In this document: piece by piece, positions 52,839 to 64,000 of the stretch
Numbering within the stretch: position 1 is the stretch's first letter
Layout of the letters: every line of letters begins with the position of its first letter
Program-made: the position numbers and the translations under genes
Assembly (NCBI GenBank): GCA_949126835.1
Contig: OX421500.1
Span: forward strand, 26,540,731-26,604,730
Length of the DNA stretch: 64,000 nucleotides
Direction: 5' to 3'
From: Anisus vortex
Taxonomy: Eukaryota; Mollusca; Gastropoda; Planorbidae
Notes under the pieces: model-generated
Database searches by the model: none
Told to the model about the DNA's origin: nothing
The model's input: the letters and a program-made list of their open reading frames with translations, nothing else

Positions 52839-53502
52839 CCGGCCTCAATGAAGAAAGTGTGAGGCCGGCCTCAACGGACAAAGAAACGAAATAGATTGTC
52901 AGTTAATTCTGTAATGGGCATCACTCTTACAAAGTACAACTTGAAAAATCTCATATTTGAACAGTTTTATACATTATTGTGCTTGCTAACGAGGATCTTC
53001 TGCAAAAAGTTGGCCCGTCAAAGAAATATATTTTATAATTAAGAAAGATGATAGTGTATTAACTGTAGAATTGACTGTTTAATTTTCAAATAATGCAGTA
53101 GGCCTATTGTTGCATTTTGAAAAAAAATGTCCCAATAATTTTAATTTAATTTTTTAATTTACAATACTTTTTCTTGGTTAATTTACTAATAGATAATTAC
53201 TAGCAACCATCATTTTAAAATTGTACTTATTGTTGGTTAATTCCGCATTCAAATGAAAATTTTTAAAGGGTTTAAATGAAACACTCAATGTGTCCTCCTT
53301 TTGGGACCCATGTGTCCTCCTTTGTCCTCATTTTTGGCTATTTGTGTCATCCTCTCGGAGGATGCCAGATGTATCTAGCAACCCTACCTACACCCCATAT
53401 AAACTTATATGTGGGCTACTTTTTTTTTTCCAATCAGAAAATTTAAAAAATAGGGCTTAGCCTACCTACTTAATCTTTATCTTCTTTATTTCATAAGAAA
53501 TG

Positions 53503-53605
53503 TTGTATGAATCTAATGTTGTATGAATCTAATGTTGTATGAATCTAATGTTGTATGAATCTAATGTTGTATGAATCGAATGTTGTATGAATCGAATGTT
53601 TCAGT
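53503..53605. repeat. 16-bp tandem repeat, six copies
   Basis: ATGTTGTATGAATCTA repeated, with a C-to-G change in the last copies. Confidence 0.9.
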
Positions 53606-53681
53606 ATTAGCCTAATGTTTGGATCAAATATTCTAGTTGTTTAATAGTTTAGGCGGAAATAGTGCACTAGTTGAAAATAAA

Positions 53682-53960
53682 AAGTAAGTTACCCGTCGGA
53701 CCAAACTGATCCATAGGTCCGGTGAAGTAGCGTTCACCAGTGTCTGTGACCACGGTATACTAGGTGATTGTGTGGCCAGCACTATGCACAGCCGCTTTTA
53801 CTTTACCCCAATTAAGGTCAGTTACCCATCAGAGCAGGGTAGGCCTACACCCAGGGGGACACCCTCTAGACCCGGGTAAAATACCAGGCTGCACCAAGAT
53901 TCGAACCCAGGACCCTCGGTACGCCAGCCGAACGCGCTACGGCACGACCACCGTGCCCCC
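53682..53960 (-). mobile_element. tRNA-derived SINE, family A, copy 3
   Basis: On the minus strand it reads box A TGGTCGTGCCG, box B GGTTCGAATC, the same body as the copies at 29.0 and 31.8 kb, and a tail ...TTACTTTTTAT. A perfect 13-bp target duplication AGTTGAAAATAAA lies at 53669-53681 and 53961-53973. Confidence 0.9.
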
Positions 53961-54089
53961 AGTTGAAAATAAACTTGCTATATATTGCAACCCATTCTCG
54001 CCCCCCCCCCTTTTTTTTCATTATTCCCCCTTCCCCTCACAACTTTATAATAATAATAATAATAGTAATAATATTTGTTTTAACCTTAT

Positions 54090-54160
54090 CGCTGCCAACA
54101 AACATAATGTAAGCTCAGAGCGCATTAACATACAACTGTGATAAATTAACTAGAGACGCA
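54090..54160. repeat. Dispersed repeat containing the empty piggyBac site
   Basis: GCTGCCAACAAACATAATGT then AAGCTCAGAGCGCATTAACA and TACAACT matches the flanks of the piggyBac copy at 7501-8169 with the element missing. Confidence 0.75.
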
Positions 54161-54299
54161 ACCGCTCAGTCTAGTGCCATGGCACTTACTCACAATGGCT
54201 CCAACCTATAAACTACAATTAATCCTGGCTCATTGCGGTGCTCACAAATGAATGGATGTGTGATTGTATTTGTACCTTGCAGTAATGTTTATATATGAA

Positions 54300-55098
54300 C
54301 GTATTTACTTATCTTATCTTATCTTATACATTACAGACGCTCCTTCTATAAAGAAGATTATTGCGTCCTACGCTCATCCGTGGTCCGAGTCTAGTCTTGC
54401 ATTTTTATTAATGTTTTAAATGATGTTAAGTTACTGGTTTTCCTGGTTTGTTCAGGCAACCTATTCCATGCCCGAATGCCACTCGGGAAGAAAGAGTACT
54501 TATATGCATTTGTTCTCGCATAAGGGACAAGGAAAGTGTTTTTGTCTTTATGTTTATCTGAGCTTTGCAACAGGTTGTCATTGTGTTGTATTTCTAAATT
54601 AGAGTTTAATGCCTTATGTATTATTACTACTTTACTCTTTGCCCTTCTGTCTTCTAGTGTTTCTAGTTTTAATGATTTGACTAATGGTGTTACTCTTGTT
54701 AATTGGGAATATTCGTTAGTTATGAACCTTGTAGCTCTTTTTTGAATTTGTTCTAATTTTATAAGGTTTTCTTTAGTTGATGGGTCCCATACAGATGCTG
54801 CATATTCTAGTATAGGCCTAACTAATGTGAGATAGCATTTTAGTTTTATGTTCTTATTACATTTGTAAAAGTTCCTTTTTATGAATCCTAATGTTTTGTT
54901 TGATTTTTTAATTACTTCATCAATATGAGGGTTCCAAGATAACTTATCATTTATTTTTACTCCTAGATACTTAGCATTGCTAGTTTGAGTTAGTTCTTTA
55001 CCATGAATGAAGTAGTTTGCTATTATTTGTTTCTTTTTCTTGGATACCCTTATTAGTTGGCATTTTAACTTTCTCTTTAATAACTGTTTCTGAATCAC
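54300..55098 (-). pseudogene. LINE reverse transcriptase C-terminal fragment (235 aa)
   Basis: The open minus frame 54391-55098 reads KYLGVKINDKLSWNPHIDEV, KCYLTLVRPILEYAASVWDP, QKRATRFI and FFPSGIRAWNRLPEQ. This is the RT thumb and C terminus of the Jockey/CR1-like LINE group. The 3' end continues to 54300, with CAATAATCTTC...GAAGGAGCGTCTGTAATG and a TAAGA microsatellite tail on the minus strand. The palm motif is absent: the copy is cut at its 5' side by the foldback-like element at 55.1 kb. The frame is intact over 235 codons, so this insertion is fairly young. Confidence 0.85.
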
Positions 55099-55099
55099 T

Positions 55100-55712
55100 G
55101 TAAATTTGGCAACGGTAAATTCGGCAACGGTATTTTCGGCAAGGTAATTTTGGCAACGGTAAATTCGGCAACGGTAATTTCGGCAAAACGATCAAAGCGG
55201 TGATTTTGGCAACGGTAAATTTGGCAAACTTAACATATCCACTGTTTTTATTGACCGTATTGGTAGGACTACACTCTAGTCCGGGGTGGGCAACCTACGG
55301 TATGCATGCTAGACTTGGCACGCAGTATGGTTTTAAATTTTACGTGAAAGACCAACAAAAAGGAAGTTTAAGTATCTTCTGCATGAAAAGAGCAGGATGA
55401 CATTAAGGCCGTTGGTACCCTGAAAGATTTAGAAATGCTACTTTGGCACATTATTATCTTTCTTGTGCCATTTAAAAACGATCTGCGTGCCAATTATGGC
55501 ACGCATTGCATAGGTTGCCTATCCATAGACTAGAGTGTAGTCTAAGCAATACTTTTAATAAAAACAGTGGATATTAAATGATTGCCAATTTTACCGTTGC
55601 CAATTTTACCGCTTTGCGTGTTTTGCCGAATTTACCTTTTCCGAAATTACCTTTGCCAAAATTACCTTGCCGAAAATACTGTTGACGAAAATACCGTTGC
55701 CAAATTTACCGA
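55100..55712. mobile_element. Foldback-like element with modular arms and a hAT-like centre
   Basis: Arms of about 185-190 bp (55100-55282 and 55521-55712) are inverse copies. Each has a run of GGTAAATTCGGCAAC-type modules, then AACAGTGGATA-type sequence and GACTAGAGTGTAGT. The centre (55281-55527) has hAT-like ends (GGGTGGGCAACC and GGTTGCCTATCC) and TTGGCACG arms. It lies next to, and probably inside, the LINE fragment. Confidence 0.75.
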
Positions 55713-56350
55713 GCACCGGTAAGACCCTGTTTCTACATGTATAGATATATACATTATACATTATTACACAAAACATAGTTATCTGTCTTGTACAATTCAA
55801 AATGCTTCCATTTACCCCTCCCCCATGTCTGTACTTCCCGGCCCACCCCTAGTCAAAGAGTAACCCCTCCTTTGATCTCCCCCCACCTCCACCGGCCACC
55901 GGCCAGGACTTGTAGATAACATTTACCTGTTAGACTACGGCCAGCGCAGGTGGCCAAAACTGGTCAATTGACACATAATATGTATTTTTCCTCTTCCTCG
56001 CCGACCGGAGGGTATCTAGACCCCTCTCCCCTTTACAACCCCCATTCCCCCTACCGGTGTCTTATCGCAATTAATCGCCTCTCCCCTCCTCTCCCCCCCT
56101 CTCCCATACAGAGGGCACTTTAGCTAAGATAGCCTATAAAACGGCATTGGAGCCGTAACACACAGGTCTGAGCAGACGTGTTTACGGCTGGTCCAATTAT
56201 ACTGTTACACTGTAAATTTGTATTGTGGATTATTTCTGCTATCTATCGCTTATGCCTAAATAAACAGTATTTTAAATTCATCCCCGCATTGAATTTGAAT
56301 CAATCATTGTTCTTGTGTCTGCTCATGTATTAGCACTCGTGTCTTGTGGT
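55713..56350 (+). mobile_element. Possible LTR-like segment
   Basis: A TATA-like CCTATAAAACG (56131) is followed 130 bases later by AATAAACAG (56260), and the upstream part is CT-rich. This recalls an LTR, but ends and target duplication could not be fixed. Confidence 0.3.
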
Positions 56351-56374
56351 AGTAGAAATTACTTTAACCAATAG

Positions 56375-56950
56375 GCTTACAGCACCCGTCAGCCAAGCGG
56401 GATAACGGACTAAAATATAAATAATTCTAAGGCCCAAACTTCACTGTGACTGTGACATCGCAATAATCAGCCTCTACACGAGCCAAATAACCACGTAGGG
56501 TGCCCGCCACGCTACAACAACTAAGAACACGGATATTACTCTAGGCTAGGAGACAAAGCTAATTGAGGATTAAAAAAAGACATCAAATAAATGTAGCATT
56601 AACAGACCTAACCTTTATGCTAGCAGGTGTCTTATTCCATATCCCGGCCCCTACCTCTCCTACCTTGCACTATTTGCCCCCTTCCCCCACCTTATAATCT
56701 AGTTTACGCCACCGATAATTATACATTTTTGCCTCCTATTGTTGTCATAAAATGACAATAAAAAACATTGAACTACACGAAATAGATTTATTTAATCAAC
56801 CGAATGTTTAAGTTTCAACTAGACTACAACGTTGACATAATTAACCCTGTATTACCCCCCCTTTGTCTTGCACTAATACCCCTTCCCCCCCCCCCCCATC
56901 GCAATTAATTGACCCCCCCTCCCCCAACTTTCATACTGTAAATACCTACT
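56375..56950. other. Intergenic, repeat pieces and pyrimidine-rich runs
   Basis: ACAACTAAGAACACGGATAT at 56515 matches the sequence after the piggyBac copy 1 (8179). C-rich runs occur at 56865-56925. No coding frame. Confidence 0.5.
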
Positions 56951-56974
56951 ATGTGCCCTCCGTATATGTCACCC

Positions 56975-57818
56975 ACCACCAACAGTTGTAGAACCTCTAC
57001 ACTTTCTCTCACTCTCGACACCAACAGTTGTAGAACCTCTACACTTTCTCTCACTCTCGACACCAACAGTTGTAGAACCTCTACACTTTCTCTCACTCTC
57101 GACACCAACAGTTGTAGAACCTCTACACTTTCTCTCACTCTCGACACCAACAGTTATAGAACCTCTACACTTTCTCTCACTCTCGACACCAACAGTTGTA
57201 GAACCTCTACACTTTCTCTCACTCTCGACACCAACAGTTGTAGAACCTCTACACTTTCTCTCACTCTCGACACCAACAGTTGTAGAACCTCTACACTTTC
57301 TCTCACTCTCGACACCAACAGTTGTAGAACCTCTACACTTTCTCTCACTCTCGACACCAACAGTTGTAGAACCTCTACACTTTCTCTCACTCTCGACACC
57401 AACAGTTGTAGAACCTCTACACTTTCTCTCACTCTCGACACCAACAGTTGTAGAACCTCTACACTTTCTCTCACTCTCGACACCAACAGTTGTAGAACCT
57501 CTACACTTTCTCTCACTCTCGACACCAACAGTTGTAGAACCTCTACACTTTCTCTCACTCTCGACACCAACAGTTGTAGAACCTCTACACTTTCTCTCAC
57601 TCTCGACACCAACTGTTGTAGAACCTCTACACTTTCTCTCACTCTCGACACCAACAGTTGTAGAACCTCTACACTTTCTCTCACTCTCGACACCAACAGT
57701 TGTAGAACCTCTACACTTTCTCTCACTCTCGACACCAACAGTTGTAGAACCTCTACACTTTCTCTCACTCTCGACACCAACAGTTGTAGAACCTCTACAC
57801 TTTCTCTCACTCTCGATC
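56975..57818. repeat. 42-bp minisatellite, 20 copies
   Basis: The unit is ACCAACAGTTGTAGAACCTC plus TACACTTTCTCTCACTCTCGAC, almost invariant (one GTTATAG, one CTGTTG). The 42-bp length keeps one plus and two minus frames open for up to 307 codons. Confidence 0.97.
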
Positions 57819-57959
57819 TTCCCCCACAATACAATTTTGGCAAGGCCACTCATGATAACTCTATAATATTATAAAACTTTGAATTCATGAATTAATCTAA
57901 GAATATTCTATTCCAGCTTCTATCAGCATCCCAAGGGAAAGCCCAACGTTCCTCAATTA

Positions 57960-58460
57960 TTTATTGTTATATTAATGGACAATTATTGACAAATTCATCA
58001 ATTTCTTGCGAAAACGATACACCCCTAATTAGTTTTATTTTGTTAAAATCGGAATAGAGAGGGTAGGCCGAAGAAGTTGGTGATTCTGTATAATCTATGA
58101 TTAAACTGTTAGGACAGAAGGGCAAAGAGTAAAGTAGTAATAATACAGAGGGCGTTAAATTATAACTTAGAAATACAACACAATAACACAATAACAATCT
58201 GTTACAATGATCAAAAAAACACTTTTCTTATCCCTTAAGCGAGAACTAATGCATATAAGTAGGCCTACTTTTTCTTCCCGAGTGGCATCCGTGCATGGGA
58301 TGGGTTGCCTGAACAAACCAAGAAAACCAGTAATTTAACATCATTTAAAACACGAATAGAAATGCAGGACTGGACTCAAATAACGGATGAGGGTAGGATG
58401 CAATAATCTTCCTTATAGAAGGAGCGTCTGTAATGTATATGTATAAGGTAAGATGAAAGT
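57960..58460 (+). pseudogene. Second copy of the LINE 3' end
   Basis: Plus-strand sequence TTCTTCCCGAGTGGCATCCG...GGGTTGCCTGAACAAACC corresponds to the FPSGIRAWxxLPEQ codons of the LINE at 54.4 kb. Upstream sequence to 58030 also matches the inverse of that copy. The 3' end has AATAATCTTCC then TTATAGAAGGAGCGTCTGTA and a TAAGGTAAGA tail. Frames are broken. Confidence 0.75.
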
Positions 58461-58679
58461 GTGTGTCATACAAACGCAATGTTAGTGGCGTAGCTAGGGG
58501 AGGGGAAGGGGGGTCCAAATTCGAAAGTCCCCCCGGGCCCCTACTTGAGGGGGGGGGGGGGCGCCAAAGGAGTGTCCGAATTGTTTTTTCTCATGTCTTT
58601 ATGTCGAATGTCAAAATGCAGGGACACCTAAAGAGGCCAATCCCCCCGGACCCCATAATCCCTAGCAACGGCACTGCCG

Positions 58680-58762
58680 CAATGTTATACAAACGCATTG
58701 TCATACAAACGCATTGTCATACAAATGCATTGTCATACAAACGCATTGTCATACAAACGCAC
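58680..58762. repeat. 16-bp tandem repeat, five copies
   Basis: CATTGTCATACAAACG with one variant. Confidence 0.9.
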
Positions 58763-60549
58763 GACTAATTAATTAGCCTACCAAAATGATTTTATTTACT
58801 ATAAAAAGTATAATATTGTTGACTCAAATTATCCTAATTATTTCTGACAAAATCTAGTGACACTATGTAGTTGTATTATTTTTGACAAAATCTAGTGACA
58901 CGATGTAGTTGTGCAATTTCTGACAAAATCTAGGGACATTATGCAGTCGTATTATTTCTGACAATATCTAATTACACTATAAATTTTTCAAGCATGAACT
59001 ATTTTTCGTTTATCAAATAGGCCTATCCCATCATCCTTTGAAATTACCTCATGGAATTTCTTTTCCCAACTCTATGTTGCTTATAGTCAGTAGAAACATA
59101 GATATCCATAATATAATAGCGCAATTTGAGCCAATCGAACTGCTTTATTCTCCATCTGTTTAAACGCCTACTTCAAACTCATTTCGATTATGATACTTCG
59201 CTAAATTTAAGAACCGTGTGTATATGAATAGCCTATAGGTTGCATGAACTGACAATTCAGTAGTGTTTTTTGCTTGTTTTATGTCACCATCCACAGTTTT
59301 TACAGAGCTACCTCTGTGCTCCTAAATTCTACAAAACTGCATCTGCTGCTGATATTCCGGATGCCCATCTAGTATTAAACAAATCTTTTTATAGTCATTG
59401 CGAAATATTCTATAAGATCGCATTGTTCTTATTTAATATTGAAAGTAAAAATTTAATTTAATTTAATTTAAATACAAACGTATTTGAAATGAATTTATTT
59501 TGTTGTTCTATGTGTGAAATGAGAGTAAACAAGGAAGTAAATAAAAATAGTAAAATATTAAGCCCTAATACAGAATACTTCTATTTCTTGTCTATTCAAG
59601 GTATTTTGCATATGAAATTTAGGCTAGGTAATAAATTGTGGGGGTGCAAGCTTTCATAACTCAAAAAAATAGGCTATAGCTTGATATGATATGGCACTGG
59701 TTACATGGTTCATTTGTCAATTTTACGCCAATATCAGATTCTGACAAACTTTACAGTTCAAAGTTCAAACAGCTAATTTAAGTATAACTCTTGAAGAAAA
59801 AAGAAAACAAAATAATGCAAAAAAAAAAACACACACACATGAAAAAAATCAACAACACAAACAAACGGAATTGGCTCTATATCACACATTTTAAAAAGTC
59901 CAATTTAAATGTAAGCTTATTTGTAGGCCCCTATTTCAACTTTTAAGCACAGAGGAAAAAGTTGGTAACAGATAAATCTCAAGAGTTTATCTTGCAATGC
60001 AACATTTGGAAAGAGTTTTTGGACTTGACAAACTGGTCTAAAACAAGATTGCACCAATCGATACAGAGACTACTCAACAAATTAGCTTACTGATGCAGTT
60101 TTTTTGTGTGTGTAAACAACAGAATGCAGTTTGAAACCAACAACTTGAAAATGTGATTAGAGCATTAATCTAGTCAACAGCAGTTGTGTGACATTGCCTT
60201 CGGTAGTTCTTTTAGGATTCAATTATCTTTTCCTTTCTTTCTTTAAACACAAACAATATACCCATTTATTGATCCACTTCTTACAATAATGTAGTAAGAT
60301 ATTTCCACCTAATTGTAAATAGGCAAAATAAGTTGATTGAGATAAATAGGCAGCGACTTTCTTTGGCAAAACAGAGACAGTTTTTTGTAAGTGAAAACCA
60401 TAGATTCTAATTCAGCTCTGACAGAGGAACAAGGCCGATACTCACAGAGGTTGTCTCTGGGGATAGCAATAAATGTAGTCACGCAATTTTGGCAGCTTTT
60501 ATTTTATCACCTCCGTCATGTTCACACATCATCTTAGAACACCAGATCT
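58763..60549. other. Intergenic, nothing recognised
   Basis: A ~50-bp phrase (TTTCTGACAAAATCTAGTGA) is repeated about four times at 58840-58975 in diverged form. No protein-like frame. Confidence 0.5.
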
Positions 60550-61440
60550 TATCCAGATAGACACTAAATACATCTTCACACTACAGAACAAAACATAAAC
60601 ACCTTACACCTTCCAGTTATCCAATAAACACATCCACACACAACATCACAAAACACAAACATCAGACACCTCCCAGTTATCCAATAAACACATCCTCACA
60701 AAACATTAAAAAACACAAACACCAGACACCTCCCAGTTATCCAATAAACACATCCTCATACAACATTAAAAAACACAAACACCAGACACCTCCCAGTTAT
60801 CCAATAAACACATCCTCATACAACATTAAAAAACACAAACACCAGACACTTCCCAGTTATCCAATAAACACATCCTCATACAACATTAAAAAACACAAAC
60901 ACCAGACACTTCCCAGTTATCCAATAAACACATCCTCACAAAACATTAAAAAACACAAACACCAGACACCTCCCAGTTATCCAATAAACACATCCTCACA
61001 AAACATTAAAAAACACAAACACCAGACACCTCCCAGTTATCCAATAAACACATCCTCACAAAACATTAAAAAACACAAACACCAGACACCTCCCAGTTAT
61101 CCAATAAACACATCCTCACAAAACATTAAAAAACACAAACACCAGACACCTCCCAGTTATCCAATAAACACATCCACACACAACATCACAAAACACAAAC
61201 ACCAGACACCTCCCAGTTATCCAATAAACACATCCTCACAAAACATTAAAAAACACAAACACCAGACACCTCCCAGTTATCCAATAAACACATCCACACA
61301 CAACATCACAAAACACAAACACCAGACACCTCCCAGTTATCCAATAAACACATCCACACACAACATCACAAAACACAAACACCAGACACCTTCCAGTTAT
61401 CCAATAAACACATCCTCACACAACATCACAGAACACAAAC
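60550..61440. repeat. 60-bp minisatellite, about 14-15 copies
   Basis: The unit is ACCAGACACCTCCCAGTTAT, CCAATAAACACATCCTCACA and AAACATTAAAAAACACAAAC. A second unit type (CATCCACACACAACATCACA) is interspersed. Confidence 0.97.
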
Positions 61441-62151
61441 ATTAAAACAGATAACATTAAAATTGTTCTCCCTACCCTAAAACATAAACACAATATTTGT
61501 GTGGAAAATGAACTAACATTCCTGTTACATTTATTAAAAGGTGTCTTTTATTATTGAGTATTTAGCTAATTTGATAGGAAAATCGCATTACGAAAAAAAT
61601 TATTGTCATAAAAAGTCCATTTAATTACAACTAAATTGTTTAATTATATTCTGCAGATAATTCGTTCATACCAGCACATTCACACGCATTCATTAGTTTC
61701 AAACCTTTATAAGGCGCAGTATATGGACGGCTGTGGTGTAGGCATAGCCAGATTAGATGCTTAGGGGAAGCGAGCACACACACACAACCACACACACAAA
61801 ACACTTATTATTAAAAATAACTAATTTCAACTGGCATATAATATATATATTTGTAATTGTTTAAACTAATATTTCAAGTTCATTGTTAAATGTGTTTTCT
61901 TTTATAAAATTCTTTACAGTTTCTTCATAAAGTATTTTTGCAGGCCTACTGCGGAATTTTAGGAAATAATGTAAGACAAAGGCGTAGCATATTGCTATAC
62001 AAAAAGGGGGGTTGGGGCGAGAGAATATGAACAACTCTAAAGAAAGTTAAATACAGTTGACTGGTTTTTATTTTGTTTTTGTTTTTACAGACACATCATT
62101 CATCATCATCATTGGCTCCATAGTCTCGTAATTAGCACTTCTAATTAGTCT
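61441..62151. other. Intergenic, nothing recognised
   Basis: AT-rich with an AC-rich microsatellite at 61775-61800. Confidence 0.5.
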
Positions 62152-62300
62152 AATGGGCCGTATTGCTGCTGAGAGTTAACACCCTTGCCCCTTTTACAAG
62201 TCCATATTTTATGACTGACTTGTAAATTACAAGTCTGTCTTAAAAGATTGACTTGTAAAAGGGGCTAGGGTGTTAACTCTCAGCAGCAATACGGCCCATT
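62152..62300. mobile_element. Near-perfect 50-bp-arm hairpin (miniature inverted-repeat element)
   Basis: The left arm AATGGGCCGTATTGCTGCTG...CCCCTTTTACAAGTC pairs with the right arm GACTTGTAAAAGGGG...AGCAATACGGCCCATT with one or two mismatches over 50 bases. The loop itself contains GACTTGTAAATTACAAGTC, another palindrome. No coding frame. Confidence 0.8.
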
Positions 62301-64000
62301 GTTGTAACATTATTTTGTGATTACTTTATGCTTCTTTAAATTGTGATAACCTTAACCTTCCATAACAATATTTTGGAACAATCCTGTTGCGTCATTGTTT
62401 GATCTAACCTTATTTATACCGTGGCAGTGCGTCATTGTTGTACGCTCTATTAACTTAATTACAGATACTCACGTTGAAACGGAGCATCACAGACATTTCC
62501 CATAGCACGCATTTAGTTAAACATGTATATGTTGCAAGACTGTTAATGGTTCAATTAAATGAATTTACTCTAGTTAAACTTTATATGGTAAAATACGGTC
62601 AAGGGCTATGTATAATGAATTTACTCTACTTAAACGTTCACATGGTGCTATATGCCTACTGTCAATGGCTCAATTAGACCGAGATCTGCAAAAATTAAAA
62701 ACAAAGTTATTAAATAATTTTCTATTTAAAAAGGTAGGATCAAACTTTTCAATTATAAAAAGTGAAACGATATAATACACAATTATTTTTTTACCATAAT
62801 AATACAATTGTTTTTAAAAATGGTGATAAGCTTATACTTTTATAGACAGGAGAGTGGGGCTGTACCAAAATATGTAAGTGTCTAGCTAGTACCTCTTCTG
62901 CTCGGTCATTGCTTATAATTCAATCAATTACTTTAAACTCTAAAGCATATCTTATGATATTATTATACATTAAATATTGACTACTTTCTTGTTTGTGTGT
63001 TCAAATAGTTTATTTTTTTAATTCTCAATTTTATAAAGTTAATTCAGCGACAGCGTGTAATCAACTAGACTAAACCTTAGACAGAAATAAGACAAACTTA
63101 ACAACGTCAAACCTATAGTAAGGTTTCCTTAGTTTACACAAGTTCAACCAGTACAAGGAGAATGCCATGAATTATTTTATTTTCTCACGAAGTGTCATGT
63201 TTTGATGGAAAGTCTTCAGACAGGAGTTACATAATTTACTGTATCAGAATTCGACCAGAATTTTTCAATGCAGCGATCAACAGCCGGACGGTTTATTTTT
63301 TTAAATCTGTTATTGTAGTCATTAAATATGCACCACTATCTACCAGCTGAAGGGCTGGTCTAAAAGCTAAAGTGACACTCTGTCATCTGTATATAATTGT
63401 TGGTTGTGATGTTTTTTATTGTATGTTTAGTTAAATTGTGGACTCTTTCCTCGGTCATAACGGGGTCTCCACAATAATATGAAGAAAAAGATGAAGATGA
63501 AAAACAAGAAGAAGAAGAAGAAGAAGAAGAAGAAGAAGATGAAAAAGAACACTTAAAACGAATGTAGACATACGCAGTCTCTTTGTTTGCAGTCTATATG
63601 TACATAGTCAATATGTACACAGTCTCTATATATAGGCAGTTTTAATATACATAGTCGATATGTACGTAGTCTATATGCAAACAATCTTGTTTTCTTGTAG
63701 TCTATATATAGGCAGTCTTAATATCTGATATTTATGTATGTAATATATGTTACGCAGTCTATATGTACGTAGTCATTAGTTCATAGTCTATATGTACATA
63801 GTCTATATGTACGCAGTCTATAGAGCGTTCTCAATGGGCGTGGCTTAGGTTTTTTATTGACGTATTTGTGTAAATAGAAGCCACTTGGTGTACAGAAATG
63901 GTGAAGTACTTCTTTATCATGCCAAATTCACATCTGAATATTGGCTATCCTACGCACAAATCATGAGATAAATAGTCGTAGATCATCTTACTATTACAAT
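62301..64000. other. Intergenic, simple repeats and dispersed repeat at the window end
   Basis: A GAA microsatellite is at 63500-63540. A degenerate AGTCTATATGTAC repeat spans 63575-63825. The segment 63825-63990 matches about 49400-49570. No protein-like frame. Confidence 0.55.

Noticed and set aside
54420..54745. Two plus-strand frames over the LINE fragment
   Set aside because: Antisense shadows of the 235-codon reverse transcriptase frame.
56951..57874. 307-codon open frame and opposing long frames
   Set aside because: They consist only of a 42-bp tandem repeat whose length is divisible by three. There are no non-repeat coding features.
59270..59461. 63-codon plus-strand frame
   Set aside because: No similarity to a known family, no splice context and AT-rich surroundings; chance frame.

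Overview
The window is animal nuclear DNA. It is AT-rich, has split genes with GT-AG introns, long introns, many tandem minisatellites, and a dense mix of decayed DNA transposons, LINEs and tRNA-derived SINEs. The repeat style, including tRNA-SINEs, piggyBac and hAT miniature elements and frequent TAGGCCTA-type motifs, together with the divergence of the two recognisable proteins from vertebrates, suggests a lophotrochozoan. A gastropod mollusc is my best guess; that is inference, not proof.

Two host genes can be reconstructed completely, both on the minus strand. (1) About 3.4-35.3 kb: an orthologue of SMARCC1/SMARCC2/Moira, the scaffold subunit of SWI/SNF (BAF) chromatin remodellers. I find 25 coding exons whose phases all agree, giving 3,891 nt and 1,296 residues, with N-terminal module, SWIRM, SANT, coiled coil and Pro/Gln-rich tail. 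(2) About 40.7-48.8 kb: translin (TSN), 7 coding exons, 672 nt, 223 residues. The two genes lie head to tail, 5.3 kb apart. No functional link between them is evident.

Introns and flanks hold most of the other content. In SMARCC introns: two piggyBac-type miniature elements (7.5-8.2 and 13.7-14.4 kb), two longer piggyBac relics (15.2-16.6 and 24.3-25.8 kb), a hAT element with 16-bp terminal inverted repeats (11.1-13.2 kb), two TIR elements of another type (18.5-19.2 and 22.9-23.9 kb), LINE 3' fragments (22.4 and 29.3 kb), tRNA-SINEs (29.0 and 31.8 kb) and several minisatellites. Between the genes: a hAT-like miniature element carrying a SINE, a LINE reverse-transcriptase fragment and a small TIR element. 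In translin introns: a likely solo LTR and three minisatellites. From 48.8 to 64 kb I find no host gene. That stretch has an interrupted tandem repeat with a GC-rich insert (50.7-51.1 kb), SINEs, two copies of a LINE 3' end, a foldback-like element (55.1-55.7 kb), large 42-bp and 60-bp arrays, and a near-perfect hairpin (62.15-62.30 kb).

The most interesting pattern is that tandem duplication has repeatedly struck splice junctions. A 56-bp array of about 22 units in translin intron 5 carries the exon 6 acceptor and the first 25 coding bases of exon 6. In SMARCC, the exon 14 tail with its donor and the exon 8 donor are each duplicated. A tRNA-SINE family and a LINE family in this window also appear to share a 3' tail, and one piggyBac insertion can be matched to its empty site elsewhere in the same window.
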